DNA of 64,000 nucleotides from an uncultured Collinsella sp. (GCA_900754445.1 CAAECW010000117.1:1-64000); one strand, 5' to 3'. Positions 17,182-26,535 are shown, counted from the stretch's first letter. The notes: generated by a model from the letters alone, not told the origin. Translations and numbers: made by a program.

Positions 17182-19089
17182 ATGGAACAGATTATCTTGA
17201 ACATACTCGAGGCTCTGCGTCGCGGCGAGACCGTGGACGACAAAGCGCTCGTCAAACTGATACATGCCGAGGCGCGCCGTGAGGGTGCCGACAAACGCGA
17301 TTTGGCCAAGCGCCGTCTGCTGCCGTTCTACCAGCGGGTTAAACGTGAGGAGCCGGTTCGGTGGGCTGCGTGGAATGTCGATTCCGATCTGGAGCGTCAA
17401 CTGCTGCAGGTCCTGCGTATGAAGCCGCGCCGAACGGCCTCGGGCGTGGCGACCATTACCGTCATTACCAAGCCCTGGCCATGCTCGGGCGATTGCCTGT
17501 TTTGCCCCAACGATCTGCGCATGCCCAAAAGCTATCTGCACGCCGAGCCGGCGTGCGCCCGTGCGGAGCAAAACTGCTTCGACCCGTATCTGCAGGTGAG
17601 CGCTCGTCTGACCGCGCTTTCGCAGATGGGACATGCGACCGACAAGATAGAGCTCATTGTGCTCGGCGGTACCTGGAGCGACTATCCGCAAGGGTATCAG
17701 ACGTGGTTTATGTCGGAGCTTTTCCGTGCGCTCAATGACGATGCCGTCGCCGGTGTGGCGGCAAACCCCATGTTGGCGCGTCCGGGCATCAGCCGTGCCG
17801 AGGCAGGGCGCCTGCTCGATGACGCTCCCGCCGATGCCCTGCCGCCGGTGGTAACAGAGCGCCGCGAGCGCTATCGGGCTGCCGGCATTGCGACCGACGA
17901 GGCCGAGCTTGCGAGCGGCGTTGCCGACGAGCAGGGGCGTGTGGATGCTGTCGTTGGTGGCTATAACCGCGCAGTGCGTCGTCTGTACGGCCCCGGTACG
18001 CCATGGGGCGAGGCTGCCGAGTGGCAGACGGCAACGATGGAGGAGCTTGAGCGTCAGCAGCGCATCAACGAGACGGCGAAGCATCGCGTGGTGGGGCTCG
18101 TTATCGAGACCCGCCCCGATGCCGTGACGCCACAGGCGCTCACGCTCATTCGTCGTCTGGGCTGCACCAAGATTCAGATGGGCATCCAGAGCCTCGACCA
18201 GCATTTGCTCGATATCAACGAGCGTCGCATTTCGGTGGCTCAGATCGAGCAGGCGTTTTCGCTTGCGCGCCTCTTTGGCTTTAAGATCCATGCGCATTTT
18301 ATGCTCAACTTATTGGGCGCCACACCCGAGGGGGACAAGCGCGACTACGAGCGCTTTATGACCGAAGGGGCCTTTATGCCCGACGAGGTCAAGGTCTACC
18401 CGTGCGCGCTCATCGAGGGCTCGCGTCTGGTGGGCTGCTATGAGCGCGGCGAGTGGCGTCCCTATACCGAGGAAGAGCTGCTCGATGTGTTGGCCGACGA
18501 CATCGTGGTGACGCCGGCGTTCTGCCGCATCAGTCGCATGATCCGCGACTTTAGCTCCGACGACATCATGGTGGGCAACAAGAAGCCCAACCTGCGTCAG
18601 CTCGTTGAAAACCGCTTGTCGGCTCGTGGGGAAGGCGCGACAGTGCGTGAGATTCGCTATCGCGAGATTAGCACGGCGGGCGCCGACTTGCATGAGCTGA
18701 CCCTTGACGAGGAAGTGGCGTACGAGACGCCGGTGACGCATGAGCGCTTTTTGCAGTGGGTGACGCCGCAGGGCAAGATCGCGGGCTTTTTGCGTCTGTC
18801 TCTGCCCGATCGTGCTTTTGTTGCCGCGCATGCGGATGAGTTGCCGACGACACCGGACGAGGCGATGATTCGCGAGGTGCACGTGTATGGCATGGCGGCG
18901 CGCGTGGGAGATCAAGGCCAGGCAGCCCAGCACCATGGATTGGGGCGTTTGCTCGTAGAGCGTGCGTGCGAGATTGCCCGGGATGCGGGTTATACGCGTA
19001 TCAACGTGATTAGCGCAATCGGTACGCGCGAGTACTATCGCCATTTGGGTTTTTGCGACCATGGACTCTATCTGCAAAAGGAGCTCTAG
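17182..19089 (+). CDS. elp3: Elp3-family tRNA uridine-modifying enzyme (radical SAM + GNAT)
   Basis: A 635-residue protein. The N-terminal region RRTASGVATITVITKP leads into radical-SAM cysteines Cys101, Cys105 and Cys108 (CSGDCLFC), then LIVLGGTWSDYP and LVIETRPDAVTP. The C-terminal GNAT domain starts near residue 500 (REVHVYGMAARVG, HGLGRLLVERA, ISAIGTREYYRHLG). This architecture carboxymethylates wobble uridine using acetyl-CoA. About 100 extra residues (roughly 188-290) interrupt the canonical radical-SAM barrel. Downstream, a spermidine-synthase-like gene starts directly at the stop codon. A Trm9-like gene lies 2 kb upstream on the opposite strand. Confidence 0.9.
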   Translation: MEQIILNILEALRRGETVDDKALVKLIHAEARREGADKRDLAKRRLLPFYQRVKREEPVRWAAWNVDSDLERQLLQVLRMKPRRTASGVATITVITKPWPCSGDCLFCPNDLRMPKSYLHAEPACARAEQNCFDPYLQVSARLTALSQMGHATDKIELIVLGGTWSDYPQGYQTWFMSELFRALNDDAVAGVAANPMLARPGISRAEAGRLLDDAPADALPPVVTERRERYRAAGIATDEAELASGVADEQGRVDAVVGGYNRAVRRLYGPGTPWGEAAEWQTATMEELERQQRINETAKHRVVGLVIETRPDAVTPQALTLIRRLGCTKIQMGIQSLDQHLLDINERRISVAQIEQAFSLARLFGFKIHAHFMLNLLGATPEGDKRDYERFMTEGAFMPDEVKVYPCALIEGSRLVGCYERGEWRPYTEEELLDVLADDIVVTPAFCRISRMIRDFSSDDIMVGNKKPNLRQLVENRLSARGEGATVREIRYREISTAGADLHELTLDEEVAYETPVTHERFLQWVTPQGKIAGFLRLSLPDRAFVAAHADELPTTPDEAMIREVHVYGMAARVGDQGQAAQHHGLGRLLVERACEIARDAGYTRINVISAIGTREYYRHLGFCDHGLYLQKEL

Positions 19090-19968
19090 ATGAACAAGCC
19101 GAGTGTTTCTGCTGGCGTCGTTGCCGGTGTTGCTCTGGGAGCCGCGGCGCTTGGTGCGGCCGCTGTCGCTGTTCGTGCTGCCTGTCTGCAGGTTGCGCGA
19201 ACCCGCAATGGGTTGGCGCGTGTGAAACGCGTGCACGATGAGGGCGGCGACGAGATTCGCGTGTTGGTGCAAGGCAGCGTCTACCAAAGCGCAAGTTACG
19301 TTGGTGAGCGTTGGGCGGAGCCCGTCTTTGCGTACTATCGTGCGTTTGACGACGTGTTTGAGTCCGAGGATGCGATGCGTGATGCTTATGGTCACGGTAT
19401 CAACCGCATGCTTATGCTGGGTGGCGGCGGGTTTGCCTATCCCAAGTTCGCGCTGATGTCGCACGAGGGCTTGCGCATGGACGTCATCGAGTATGACGGA
19501 GAGATTACGCGCCTGGCGCGCCGCTGGTTCTATCTGGACGAGCTGGAGTGCACGGCGGGCGATCGCCTGCGGGTGATAACCGCTGAGGCTCGCTCTTATC
19601 TGGGCGTGACGAGTGTTGGTCATCGTCGCTACGACGTGGTCGTGAGCGATTGCTTTGGCGGTGCCGAGCCCGTACGCGAGCTGGCGACGGTTGAGGCGTT
19701 GCGTTTGGTGCGGGGCAGCCTAAATGTCGGTGGCGTCTACGTTGCCAATATCGTAAGCACAAACGAGGGGAGCGATGTGACGTTCCTGCGCGACTGCGCT
19801 GCCACGGCACTCGAGGTATTCGCCCATGTCTGGGTGGTCCCCTGTGGCGATGCGGAGTTCGGCGGCGAGGAGAACTACCTGCTCATCGCCAGCGACGGCG
19901 ACTATGTCTTTGCCGAAGCCGTGCCCTTCGACACCGACTTCCTCGGCACCGCCCTTCACGACAAGTAA
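19090..19968 (+). CDS. Spermidine-synthase-like protein with N-terminal membrane anchor
   Basis: A 292-residue protein. An alanine/valine-rich hydrophobic helix at residues 8-33 is followed by a Rossmann methyltransferase-like domain with RMLMLGGGGFAYP, MDVIEYDGEITRLARRWF and YDVVVSDCFGG, the layout of SpeE-type aminopropyltransferases. The substrate-site signature of true spermidine synthases is not obvious, so it may act on another amine or be a non-catalytic relative. It starts immediately after the elp3 stop, implying cotranscription. Confidence 0.7.
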   Translation: MNKPSVSAGVVAGVALGAAALGAAAVAVRAACLQVARTRNGLARVKRVHDEGGDEIRVLVQGSVYQSASYVGERWAEPVFAYYRAFDDVFESEDAMRDAYGHGINRMLMLGGGGFAYPKFALMSHEGLRMDVIEYDGEITRLARRWFYLDELECTAGDRLRVITAEARSYLGVTSVGHRRYDVVVSDCFGGAEPVRELATVEALRLVRGSLNVGGVYVANIVSTNEGSDVTFLRDCAATALEVFAHVWVVPCGDAEFGGEENYLLIASDGDYVFAEAVPFDTDFLGTALHDK

Positions 19969-19994
19969 GTCTCTCCGTCCCAAAAAGACTGGTC

Positions 19995-22439
19995 TTAGGC
20001 GTGGTCGCGCCAGCTGAGGACGCGCTGCTTCATGCCTTCGATGTCGAGCACGCCTTCGGCAAAGCCTTTGCGCACGAGCTCCTCGGGAACGTACTCGTCG
20101 TAGCGATCAAAATAAGGCACCTCGCCGGGATAGACGAGCTCGATGGGATTGAAGTCCTTCTCGGCCTCGGCGGCGAGCACCTCAAAGAACGTCTCCTCGT
20201 CGGCCTTCATCTTAAACTGCATAAAGTACGGGCGCGATGGGTCGAGTCCGCGAAGGCCCAGCTCCGCGGCACACTTAATCTTGAGCATGCGCTCGAGTGC
20301 CAAAAAGGCGTAACTGCCCAGCCAGGGGAAGAGTACCCAGGTGTCGCCACCCAGGTTGATGAGTGGCTTGGTTCCCGCACCCGAAATCTCGGCCGTATGG
20401 CGAGCCTGCGCCAAGCGGGCCCGCGCGTTACCCATAAGGTACGGATACGCGGCATGTTCATTGAGCGCTTTGCGCATGCGTTCGAGCACATGTGTGTTGA
20501 TGTCGCCGGGGCAGTCGCCAAAGTAGGCCGGCACCCGGCCTTTGACCTGCGTGGCAAAGACGGTGTGGCGCTTCCAGTCCACTTCCTCGACAATCCAGCA
20601 GTGTCCGGCGATGGCGATGCGCTCACCGGGCGGAGGGGGGTTGACGATCGTGCCCAACTCGGCCGACTCGCTGCGAACGGTGAACTCCTCGTTTTCCTGG
20701 AACACGGCGTAGAACTTAAAGTTGTTGATGATGCGCTCGCCCGCGAGGCCCACGATGAGCCCATCGCCCTCGGTGACCTGGATGTGGTCGATCTTGATGA
20801 GGTGACGCAGCAGCACGCGATAGTCATCGGCCGAGACGCGATGGAAATAGCTGAGCGTGAGCACGCGCTGGGCAAGTTCCGCCGGCGTGAGCTCTCCGGT
20901 GCTGGCGAGGGTCGACATGGTCTGGTGATAGAGCAGACTGTAGGGGAGTCGATCGAGCTCAGGCGGCTCGACCCACTTTTCCTCGCGATAGAGTTGTACA
21001 AGCGCGATGCCCTGGAGGAGTTTCCAAGGTATCGTTTCAGGCATCATCGTGCGCGGCTCGGGCTCTTCCTCGCGCATGACAAACCACATCTCGGGCGGAA
21101 GATCGCGGCGCCCCGTGCGGCCCATTCGCTGCAAAAAGGAGCTGACGGTAAACGGCGCATCGATCTGAAACGCACGCTCCAGACGGCCGATATCGATGCC
21201 GAGTTCCAGCGTAGAGGTGGTAACGGTCGTCTGTGCCTGTTCCTCGTCGCGCATAAGCTCTTCTGCCGTCTCACGCAACGATGCCGAAAGATTGCCGTGA
21301 TGGATGAGGAAACGGTCGGGCTCGTGTCGACTTTCGCAGTAGCTGCGCAGCATGGAGCATACGGCCTCCGCCTCTTCGCGCGAGTTGGCAAAGACCAGGC
21401 ACTTGCGGCCGCGGGTGTGTTCGAAGATATAGCCCATGCCGGGGTCGGCGTTGTCTGGTGCTGTGTCGGTGGGGTTGAGTAATGCCTGTTCGGGTGCTCG
21501 GGGAATGTCGACTTCGCCCTCGGGGGCCGAGGAAGCGCGACTGTCCTTGGGGGCAGCCTTGCCCCGTGCCTGCTCGCGACGTTGGCGGCGTTCCTCCTGT
21601 GTGAGTTGTCCGCTATGGCGCATGTCTTGGGTGCTGACGGGCAGTGCCGCGGGTGCCGCTGCCTCAATGCGCTCGCATGCAAGCACTTCGGCCTCTTGAG
21701 GACCCATGCTCTTGAATCCCCGCTGCTGCGCCTGGGGACCCGAGTTGTAGAAGTGCTCCATGGAGATACGCCACACGCGGCGCGGTTCCTCAAAACGAGG
21801 GATAACGCAGTCGCGTCCCGTTCCCTGCGAGAGAAAGGCACCCGTGCGCTCGGGGTCGCCGATGGTAGCCGAAAGGCCAATGCGGCGGGGTTGTACGCCG
21901 GCCATGCGCGACAGGCGCTCAATAAGGCAGAGCGTCTGCCCGCCTCGATCGCCGCGCATAAGCGAATGGACCTCGTCGATGACGACGTAGCGCAGATCGC
22001 AGAACATGCGCGGAATCGCCATGTGCTTATGGATCAAGAGCGCCTCGAGCGACTCGGGCGTAATCTGCAAGATACCGCTCGGCTTTTTGATGAGCTTTGC
22101 CTTGTGCGACTGCGAAACGTCGCCATGCCAGTGCCAGACGGGGATGTCGGCTTCTTCGCAGAGGTCGTTGAGGCGGACGAACTGATCGTTGATGAGTGCC
22201 TTGAGGGGGCCGATGTAGAGGGTGCCAACGCTCGCGGGCGGGTTCTCCCAAAACTCGGTCAGGATGGGAAAGAAGGCTGCCTCGGTTTTGCCGGAAGCCG
22301 TGGATGCCGTCAGGAGCACATTGTCCTGAGTGTTAAAGATGGCATCAGCTGCTGCAACCTGGATGGAGCGTAGACTCTCCCAATCGTGGGAGTAGATGAA
22401 GTCTTGGATAAACGGGGCGTAGCGGTCAAAGGCGTTCAC
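19995..22439 (-). CDS. Lhr-like DEAD/DEAH-box helicase of the TerB/BrxD triad
   Basis: An 814-residue superfamily 2 helicase. Motif I is ASTASGKTEA, YIGPLKALINDQ is Ia, DEVHSL is the DEAH-type box, LSATIGDPERT is motif III, TTSTLELGIDIG is motif V and QRMGRTGRR is motif VI. A charged glutamine/arginine-rich insert lies at about residues 265-340, and a large C-terminal region follows motif VI as in Lhr and BREX type 2 BrxHI proteins. The start is GTG 22439 with AAAGGAGG just upstream. It is the third gene of a minus-strand operon behind the TerB protein and the BrxD-like ATPase, 116 bases after the latter's stop. Confidence 0.88.
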   Translation of the reverse strand: MNAFDRYAPFIQDFIYSHDWESLRSIQVAAADAIFNTQDNVLLTASTASGKTEAAFFPILTEFWENPPASVGTLYIGPLKALINDQFVRLNDLCEEADIPVWHWHGDVSQSHKAKLIKKPSGILQITPESLEALLIHKHMAIPRMFCDLRYVVIDEVHSLMRGDRGGQTLCLIERLSRMAGVQPRRIGLSATIGDPERTGAFLSQGTGRDCVIPRFEEPRRVWRISMEHFYNSGPQAQQRGFKSMGPQEAEVLACERIEAAAPAALPVSTQDMRHSGQLTQEERRQRREQARGKAAPKDSRASSAPEGEVDIPRAPEQALLNPTDTAPDNADPGMGYIFEHTRGRKCLVFANSREEAEAVCSMLRSYCESRHEPDRFLIHHGNLSASLRETAEELMRDEEQAQTTVTTSTLELGIDIGRLERAFQIDAPFTVSSFLQRMGRTGRRDLPPEMWFVMREEEPEPRTMMPETIPWKLLQGIALVQLYREEKWVEPPELDRLPYSLLYHQTMSTLASTGELTPAELAQRVLTLSYFHRVSADDYRVLLRHLIKIDHIQVTEGDGLIVGLAGERIINNFKFYAVFQENEEFTVRSESAELGTIVNPPPPGERIAIAGHCWIVEEVDWKRHTVFATQVKGRVPAYFGDCPGDINTHVLERMRKALNEHAAYPYLMGNARARLAQARHTAEISGAGTKPLINLGGDTWVLFPWLGSYAFLALERMLKIKCAAELGLRGLDPSRPYFMQFKMKADEETFFEVLAAEAEKDFNPIELVYPGEVPYFDRYDEYVPEELVRKGFAEGVLDIEGMKQRVLSWRDHA

Positions 22440-22504
22440 GGGGCCTCCTTTCAAAAACGAATCTCTCAATGCGGTGGGCAGTGGCTTGCTGCATTACTGC
22501 CTCG

Positions 22505-22557
22505 ACGTTTGCCCAGATAAAACCTGCCAAAATAAACCTGTCCCTTTTTGGCAGGTT
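22505..22557 (-). repeat. 53-bp dispersed palindromic repeat, copy 2
   Basis: Reverse complement of the repeat at 222-274 with 2 mismatches. On the minus strand its first bases, TAACCTGCC, overlap the ATPase gene's stop codon: its TAA is completed by the repeat. The palindrome AACCTGCCAAAA/TTTTGGCAGGTT is perfect here and lies between two genes of the operon. Confidence 0.75.
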
Positions 22558-23860
22558 AGATGGTGAATTCGGCGAAGTTGCGGTCGCCGCCTGCGGTGCC
22601 GGCGTCGCCTGTTGCGGCTGCCGGCGCCAGCGCGTCGCCGCCGACGCTTTGCAGCAACTCGGCCACATTTGCATCGGGGTTCTGACACAGGATATCGAGC
22701 AGCTCGATAAAGTCACGAATGACCTCACGGGGCGTCAGGTGCGTATCGGCTCCCACGCGGCCAAACTCAATCTTGAGAAAGTTCACCAAGTCGTTCTCGG
22801 TAAGCGTGGGCGTCCAGCCAAAGTAGCCGGCATGGATCTGCATGAGCTTTTCGATGAGCACCAGCAGCTCCTCGTAGGTGAGCGGCTGCAGGCGGATGAT
22901 GGGCGCGAGCATGTCTTTGAGATCATCTCGCGCAAAGCGACCCTGAGCGAGTCGGCTGCGCAGAGCTTCGTAGGAGAACACGCCGCGGCGGCGGTCTTCG
23001 ATGGAGGTTGGCGTGCCGCCCATGATCATGCCCAGGTACTGCGCCTTGCCCTGGAGCGTGTCGTTGTACATAGTCAGGATCTTCTCGTAGTTGTATTGGC
23101 GCGTGATCGCGTTGGGAATCTTGTACAGATTCACGAGTTCGTCGATGAGCACCAGCATGCCCTTGTATCCGCTGCAGACCAAAAAGCGTGCAATGAGCTT
23201 AACGTAGTCGTACCAGTCGTCATCGCTGATGATGGTCGAGGAGCCCAGCTCAGCGCGTGCCTCGCTCTTGGTGCGGTACTCGCCGCGAATCCATTTGGTC
23301 ACGCGGCTCATAGCCTCTTCATCGCCCTCGGATACGGCCATGCGATAGCGGCGGAGCATGCGGGTGAAGTCGAAGCCGTGGACCATCTCCTCGAGCGGGG
23401 CCAGTTGGGCATTGACGACCGACTCGTCGACGTCGGCACACGAGGCGACCCAGCGATCCAAAATAAGGTTGAGCGCACCACCCTCGGGGCGCGTCTTGGT
23501 CGATATATTGCGGATGAGCTCGCGGTAGGTGGCAAGGCCCTGTCCCTGACCGCCCTGCAGGCGGTGCTCGGGCGACAGGTCGGCATCAGCGACGACGAAT
23601 CCCTCGCCCATGGCGTGCGTGCGGATGGTCTGGAGCAAAAAGCTCTTGCCGGCGCCGTAACGACCGACTAAGAAGCGGAAGCTCGCGCCGCCATCGGCGA
23701 TGAGACTCAAATCGGTGAGCAGGGCGCGAATCTCGACCTCGCGACCCACGGTGATATAGGGAAGGCCGATGCGCGGGACCACGCCGCCCTTGAGCGAGTT
23801 AAGGATAACGGCGGCGACGCGTTTGGGTACACGGGGCGCTGCGGATGCGGTATCACTCAT
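22556..23860 (-). CDS. BrxD-like (DUF2791) P-loop ATPase
   Basis: A 434-residue ATPase. Walker A is VGRYGAGKSF (about residues 65-74) and Walker B is MLVLIDELVNLY (about 230-242). Segments DADLSPEHRLQG, GQGLATYRELIRNISTKTRPEGG and the arginine-rich RSRLAQGRFARDDL match the BREX-associated BrxD/DUF2791 family. It overlaps the TerB gene by 8 bases, so the two are translationally coupled. BrxD normally accompanies the Lhr-like BrxHI in BREX type 2; here the helicase follows, but no pglX, pglZ or brxC gene is present, so it belongs to a separate triad. Confidence 0.85.
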   Translation of the reverse strand: MSDTASAAPRVPKRVAAVILNSLKGGVVPRIGLPYITVGREVEIRALLTDLSLIADGGASFRFLVGRYGAGKSFLLQTIRTHAMGEGFVVADADLSPEHRLQGGQGQGLATYRELIRNISTKTRPEGGALNLILDRWVASCADVDESVVNAQLAPLEEMVHGFDFTRMLRRYRMAVSEGDEEAMSRVTKWIRGEYRTKSEARAELGSSTIISDDDWYDYVKLIARFLVCSGYKGMLVLIDELVNLYKIPNAITRQYNYEKILTMYNDTLQGKAQYLGMIMGGTPTSIEDRRRGVFSYEALRSRLAQGRFARDDLKDMLAPIIRLQPLTYEELLVLIEKLMQIHAGYFGWTPTLTENDLVNFLKIEFGRVGADTHLTPREVIRDFIELLDILCQNPDANVAELLQSVGGDALAPAAATGDAGTAGGDRNFAEFTI

Positions 23861-25613
23861 GGTCTAGGTATCCTCTCACGTCTGCTTCGTAGTCCTCGAT
23901 AATCTGCGGCCCTGCCGCGCTAAATTCAATTACGGTGTCGCCCACCAGGTCAAAGAGCGCCTCGTTGATGCTGTCGACGAGCATGTCCTCGCTCTGCCCC
24001 GATTGCACTACCGCCGATTCCGCCTGTACTGCGTTGTGCTCGAGCAGCGCGCGGAGATAGGCGTCTGCGGCAGGCGTGAGTTCGTTCGTGGCGTCAGCGG
24101 GCGCAACAGCTGCGAACGCGGGCGTCGGCGCGAGAAGCGGTGCCACGACACCAAACTGTTCGGTGGATATGGTTGGCTCGTCGGTCTCGTCCTGCCGAAT
24201 GGGTGCCGCGACCGCCTCGACAATCGCGTCGGCTACGGGCTCGGCTTCCGGTTGCCCTGAGTCCGCTGCCTCGGCTTCCACAGGTGCGCCGTCCTCGCGC
24301 TCTTCGTCGATTAAAAGTGCTTCGCGCGTTTGCGCAGCGGCGCTCCGAATGTGCCCCAGCTGACTCAGATCGATATCGATCTTGACGGGCTGGTGTGCGG
24401 CGTCCCACGAAAGCCATGCCATGATCTCGTCATCGATAATCTTGGCCAGATATTTGGGGACCTTTTCTTCCTTAAGGGGATGGGCGGGGTCCAGCGCCAG
24501 GCGCAGGCGTTGGTCGCAGGCGCGCATCATTTCACCGAGCTTGCTGCTCTTTTGCCTACTACCATGGATACGCATACATTCCCAAAAGCCGTTTTGGCAA
24601 CGGTAGATGTGGATGGGATCCAGGCGGTATTCGCAGTCCTCGTGGCGCTCGGGCGCAAAGAATACGGCCGAGGCAAACATGGTGTAGGGCATGGCCGTCT
24701 CCTCCCCAAACAAGCTCGCTACGATGCCGGTCTTTCGGTGCGTGTCATAGTAGCGCGCCATGCGGACATACACGGCGCATGCCACGTGGCGCAGATCGCG
24801 GTGGTGGCTGCGGTCGAGCCGCGAGTTACTTAGGTTGTACGTGGAGAGGGCGTTGATGGCGGCCATGAGTCGCTCCTCGCGCACCTCATCGGGCGGAAGG
24901 GGGAGCGTGGGCTCGGAGGTTTTGCGACGTTTGGGGGTCTGGTCGGACGGTGCCGGTGCCGGTACAAGGTCTCGTGCCGCGCGCCGCAGCTCGATAAGGG
25001 CGTTATCGAACATGACGGTTTTAGAGTCGCGGAGCAGCTTGGGGTCGAGCCCATGGAATACGGCGTAATCCTGCAACCACACGCGTGCAAACCGATCAAT
25101 GCCGGGCTCGAAGGCGCGATAGACATCCCAAAAGGCCTTGATCTTGTTAAAACCGTCGAGCGGGTCATCTACGCCAATGCCGCAAATCAGCTCATAGAGA
25201 TACAGAAAGGCAAAGGACGTAGACGTTTCCTCGACGGTTCCGCGGCGCACTTGGGCACGCCAGGTAAAGTAGCCGCGCAGCTGCCGGTCGCTCATGGCGT
25301 TGTAGGTGGGAAAGTACGACTTAAAGGTGCCGTTGTAGGGACAGTCGTCCTCAAAGTCGGCCATCAGCAGGCCCTGGCGGTAAAAAAGCTCGGCTTCCGA
25401 AAGCCAGCGGCCCGCACCGCCCTTGGGGTCATCCTGCCAGCGCGATATCTCGCGCATTTTACGGTACTGGTCGGGGAGGAAATTCTGCATCTGTCGGCCG
25501 GTTTTGAGAATCGGCTCGTCTGCGTAGACTTCATGTGAGAAGCGGGCAGACTGATGGGTCCGGGCCTCGGCCATAATGCGCTCGATGAGCATCTTGATGT
25601 CCTGGTCGGCCAC
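23853..25613 (-). CDS. TerB-N/TerB-C domain protein
   Basis: A 586-residue protein. The N-terminal region carries TerB-N signatures: SYFPTYNAMSDRQLRGYFTWRAQVRRG (read in two parts around residues 98-124), then FAFLYLYELICGIGVDDP and WLQDYAVFHGLD. The central part has no motif I recognise. An acidic, alanine-rich linker spans about 430-500, and a short helical C-terminus is consistent with TerB-C. GTG 25613 has AGGAGGAG upstream. Aravind and colleagues linked such proteins to DNA-processing systems with helicases and P-loop ATPases, which matches the two genes that follow. The biochemical role is unknown. Confidence 0.8.
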   Translation of the reverse strand: MADQDIKMLIERIMAEARTHQSARFSHEVYADEPILKTGRQMQNFLPDQYRKMREISRWQDDPKGGAGRWLSEAELFYRQGLLMADFEDDCPYNGTFKSYFPTYNAMSDRQLRGYFTWRAQVRRGTVEETSTSFAFLYLYELICGIGVDDPLDGFNKIKAFWDVYRAFEPGIDRFARVWLQDYAVFHGLDPKLLRDSKTVMFDNALIELRRAARDLVPAPAPSDQTPKRRKTSEPTLPLPPDEVREERLMAAINALSTYNLSNSRLDRSHHRDLRHVACAVYVRMARYYDTHRKTGIVASLFGEETAMPYTMFASAVFFAPERHEDCEYRLDPIHIYRCQNGFWECMRIHGSRQKSSKLGEMMRACDQRLRLALDPAHPLKEEKVPKYLAKIIDDEIMAWLSWDAAHQPVKIDIDLSQLGHIRSAAAQTREALLIDEEREDGAPVEAEAADSGQPEAEPVADAIVEAVAAPIRQDETDEPTISTEQFGVVAPLLAPTPAFAAVAPADATNELTPAADAYLRALLEHNAVQAESAVVQSGQSEDMLVDSINEALFDLVGDTVIEFSAAGPQIIEDYEADVRGYLDHE

Positions 25614-25700
25614 CGCTCCTCCTCTCGAACGCAGCTACGGTGACCTCATATCATAGCACAGCATCAAACAGGTGTTCGAGATACCGCTGCGTTGATAGAT

Positions 25701-26417
25701 TTAGAACAGGAGGGCGTAGATGACGGCGATGACGACGGAGGGGAGCATATTGGCCGTGCGGAAGGTCTGAGGACGGATGAGGTTGACGCCGACGCAGAAG
25801 ATGAGCATGGAGCCTACGAGCGAAAGGCTGTTGAGGGCTGCTGTGGTCATGATGGGGGAGAGCGCGCCGGCAAACAACGTGATCGTCCCCTGGAACACGG
25901 CTACGGGCAGGGCCGAGAAGATGCAGCCGCGTCCGAGCGACGCCGTCATGGTGCAGACGATGATGCAGTCCAGTGCGCCCTTGAGGGCAAGCGTTGACCA
26001 GTCGCCGAGCAGGCCGTCCTGGATCGATCCCACAATTGCCATGGCGCCGATACACACGGTGAGTGAAGTCGAGACAAAAGCGTTGGTGAACTCGTTATCG
26101 CCCTCACTGCCGGTCTTGCGCTTGAGCCATTCGCCAAGGTTCTCGATGGCGGCTTCCAAGTTGACGGCCTCGCCGATGAGCGAACCGAGCGCAAATGAGA
26201 CGATGAGCATGGTGGTGCCGGTGGTCGCTAGCGCCTTCCCATCGATAAGGAGCATCTTTTGCATGGTGCCGCCAAGGCCGATAAACAGGACGCACAGCCC
26301 CGATGCTTTCATGAGTGTGTCTTGGATGCGCGGTGTGATGAAGCGGCCGCCCGCTAATCCCAAAAGACCGCCCGCAACTAAAAGCACAACGTTGATGATT
26401 GTTCCCAAGCCCGGCAT
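25701..26417 (-). CDS. DUF554 family membrane protein
   Basis: A 238-residue integral membrane protein with about six to seven hydrophobic helices. The family N-terminus (PGLGTIINVVLLVAGGLLGLAGG) and the GSLIGE and TVCIGAMAIVGSIQDG motifs are present, as in YdfK/YqgA. ATG 26417 with AGGAGG upstream is preferred over a start 23 codons earlier. Function is unknown; transport is often suggested. Possible candidate promoter sequence upstream (26480-26530) is AT-rich. Confidence 0.85.
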   Translation of the reverse strand: MPGLGTIINVVLLVAGGLLGLAGGRFITPRIQDTLMKASGLCVLFIGLGGTMQKMLLIDGKALATTGTTMLIVSFALGSLIGEAVNLEAAIENLGEWLKRKTGSEGDNEFTNAFVSTSLTVCIGAMAIVGSIQDGLLGDWSTLALKGALDCIIVCTMTASLGRGCIFSALPVAVFQGTITLFAGALSPIMTTAALNSLSLVGSMLIFCVGVNLIRPQTFRTANMLPSVVIAVIYALLF

Positions 26418-26535
26418 GAGCCCTCCTGTATTGATGCCAACGTGGCAATCGTAGCAGAACGAAATGCGAGGCACATCGCGACTCATCTAATACGTTATAT
26501 AAGTGGTGTTAGGAATGATGTGCAGCATTTAAGCC

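Noticed and set aside
19995..25613. Complete BREX type 2 locus
   Set aside because: Only the BrxD-like ATPase and Lhr-like helicase are shared. No pglX, pglZ, pglW or brxC-like gene lies in the flanks shown.
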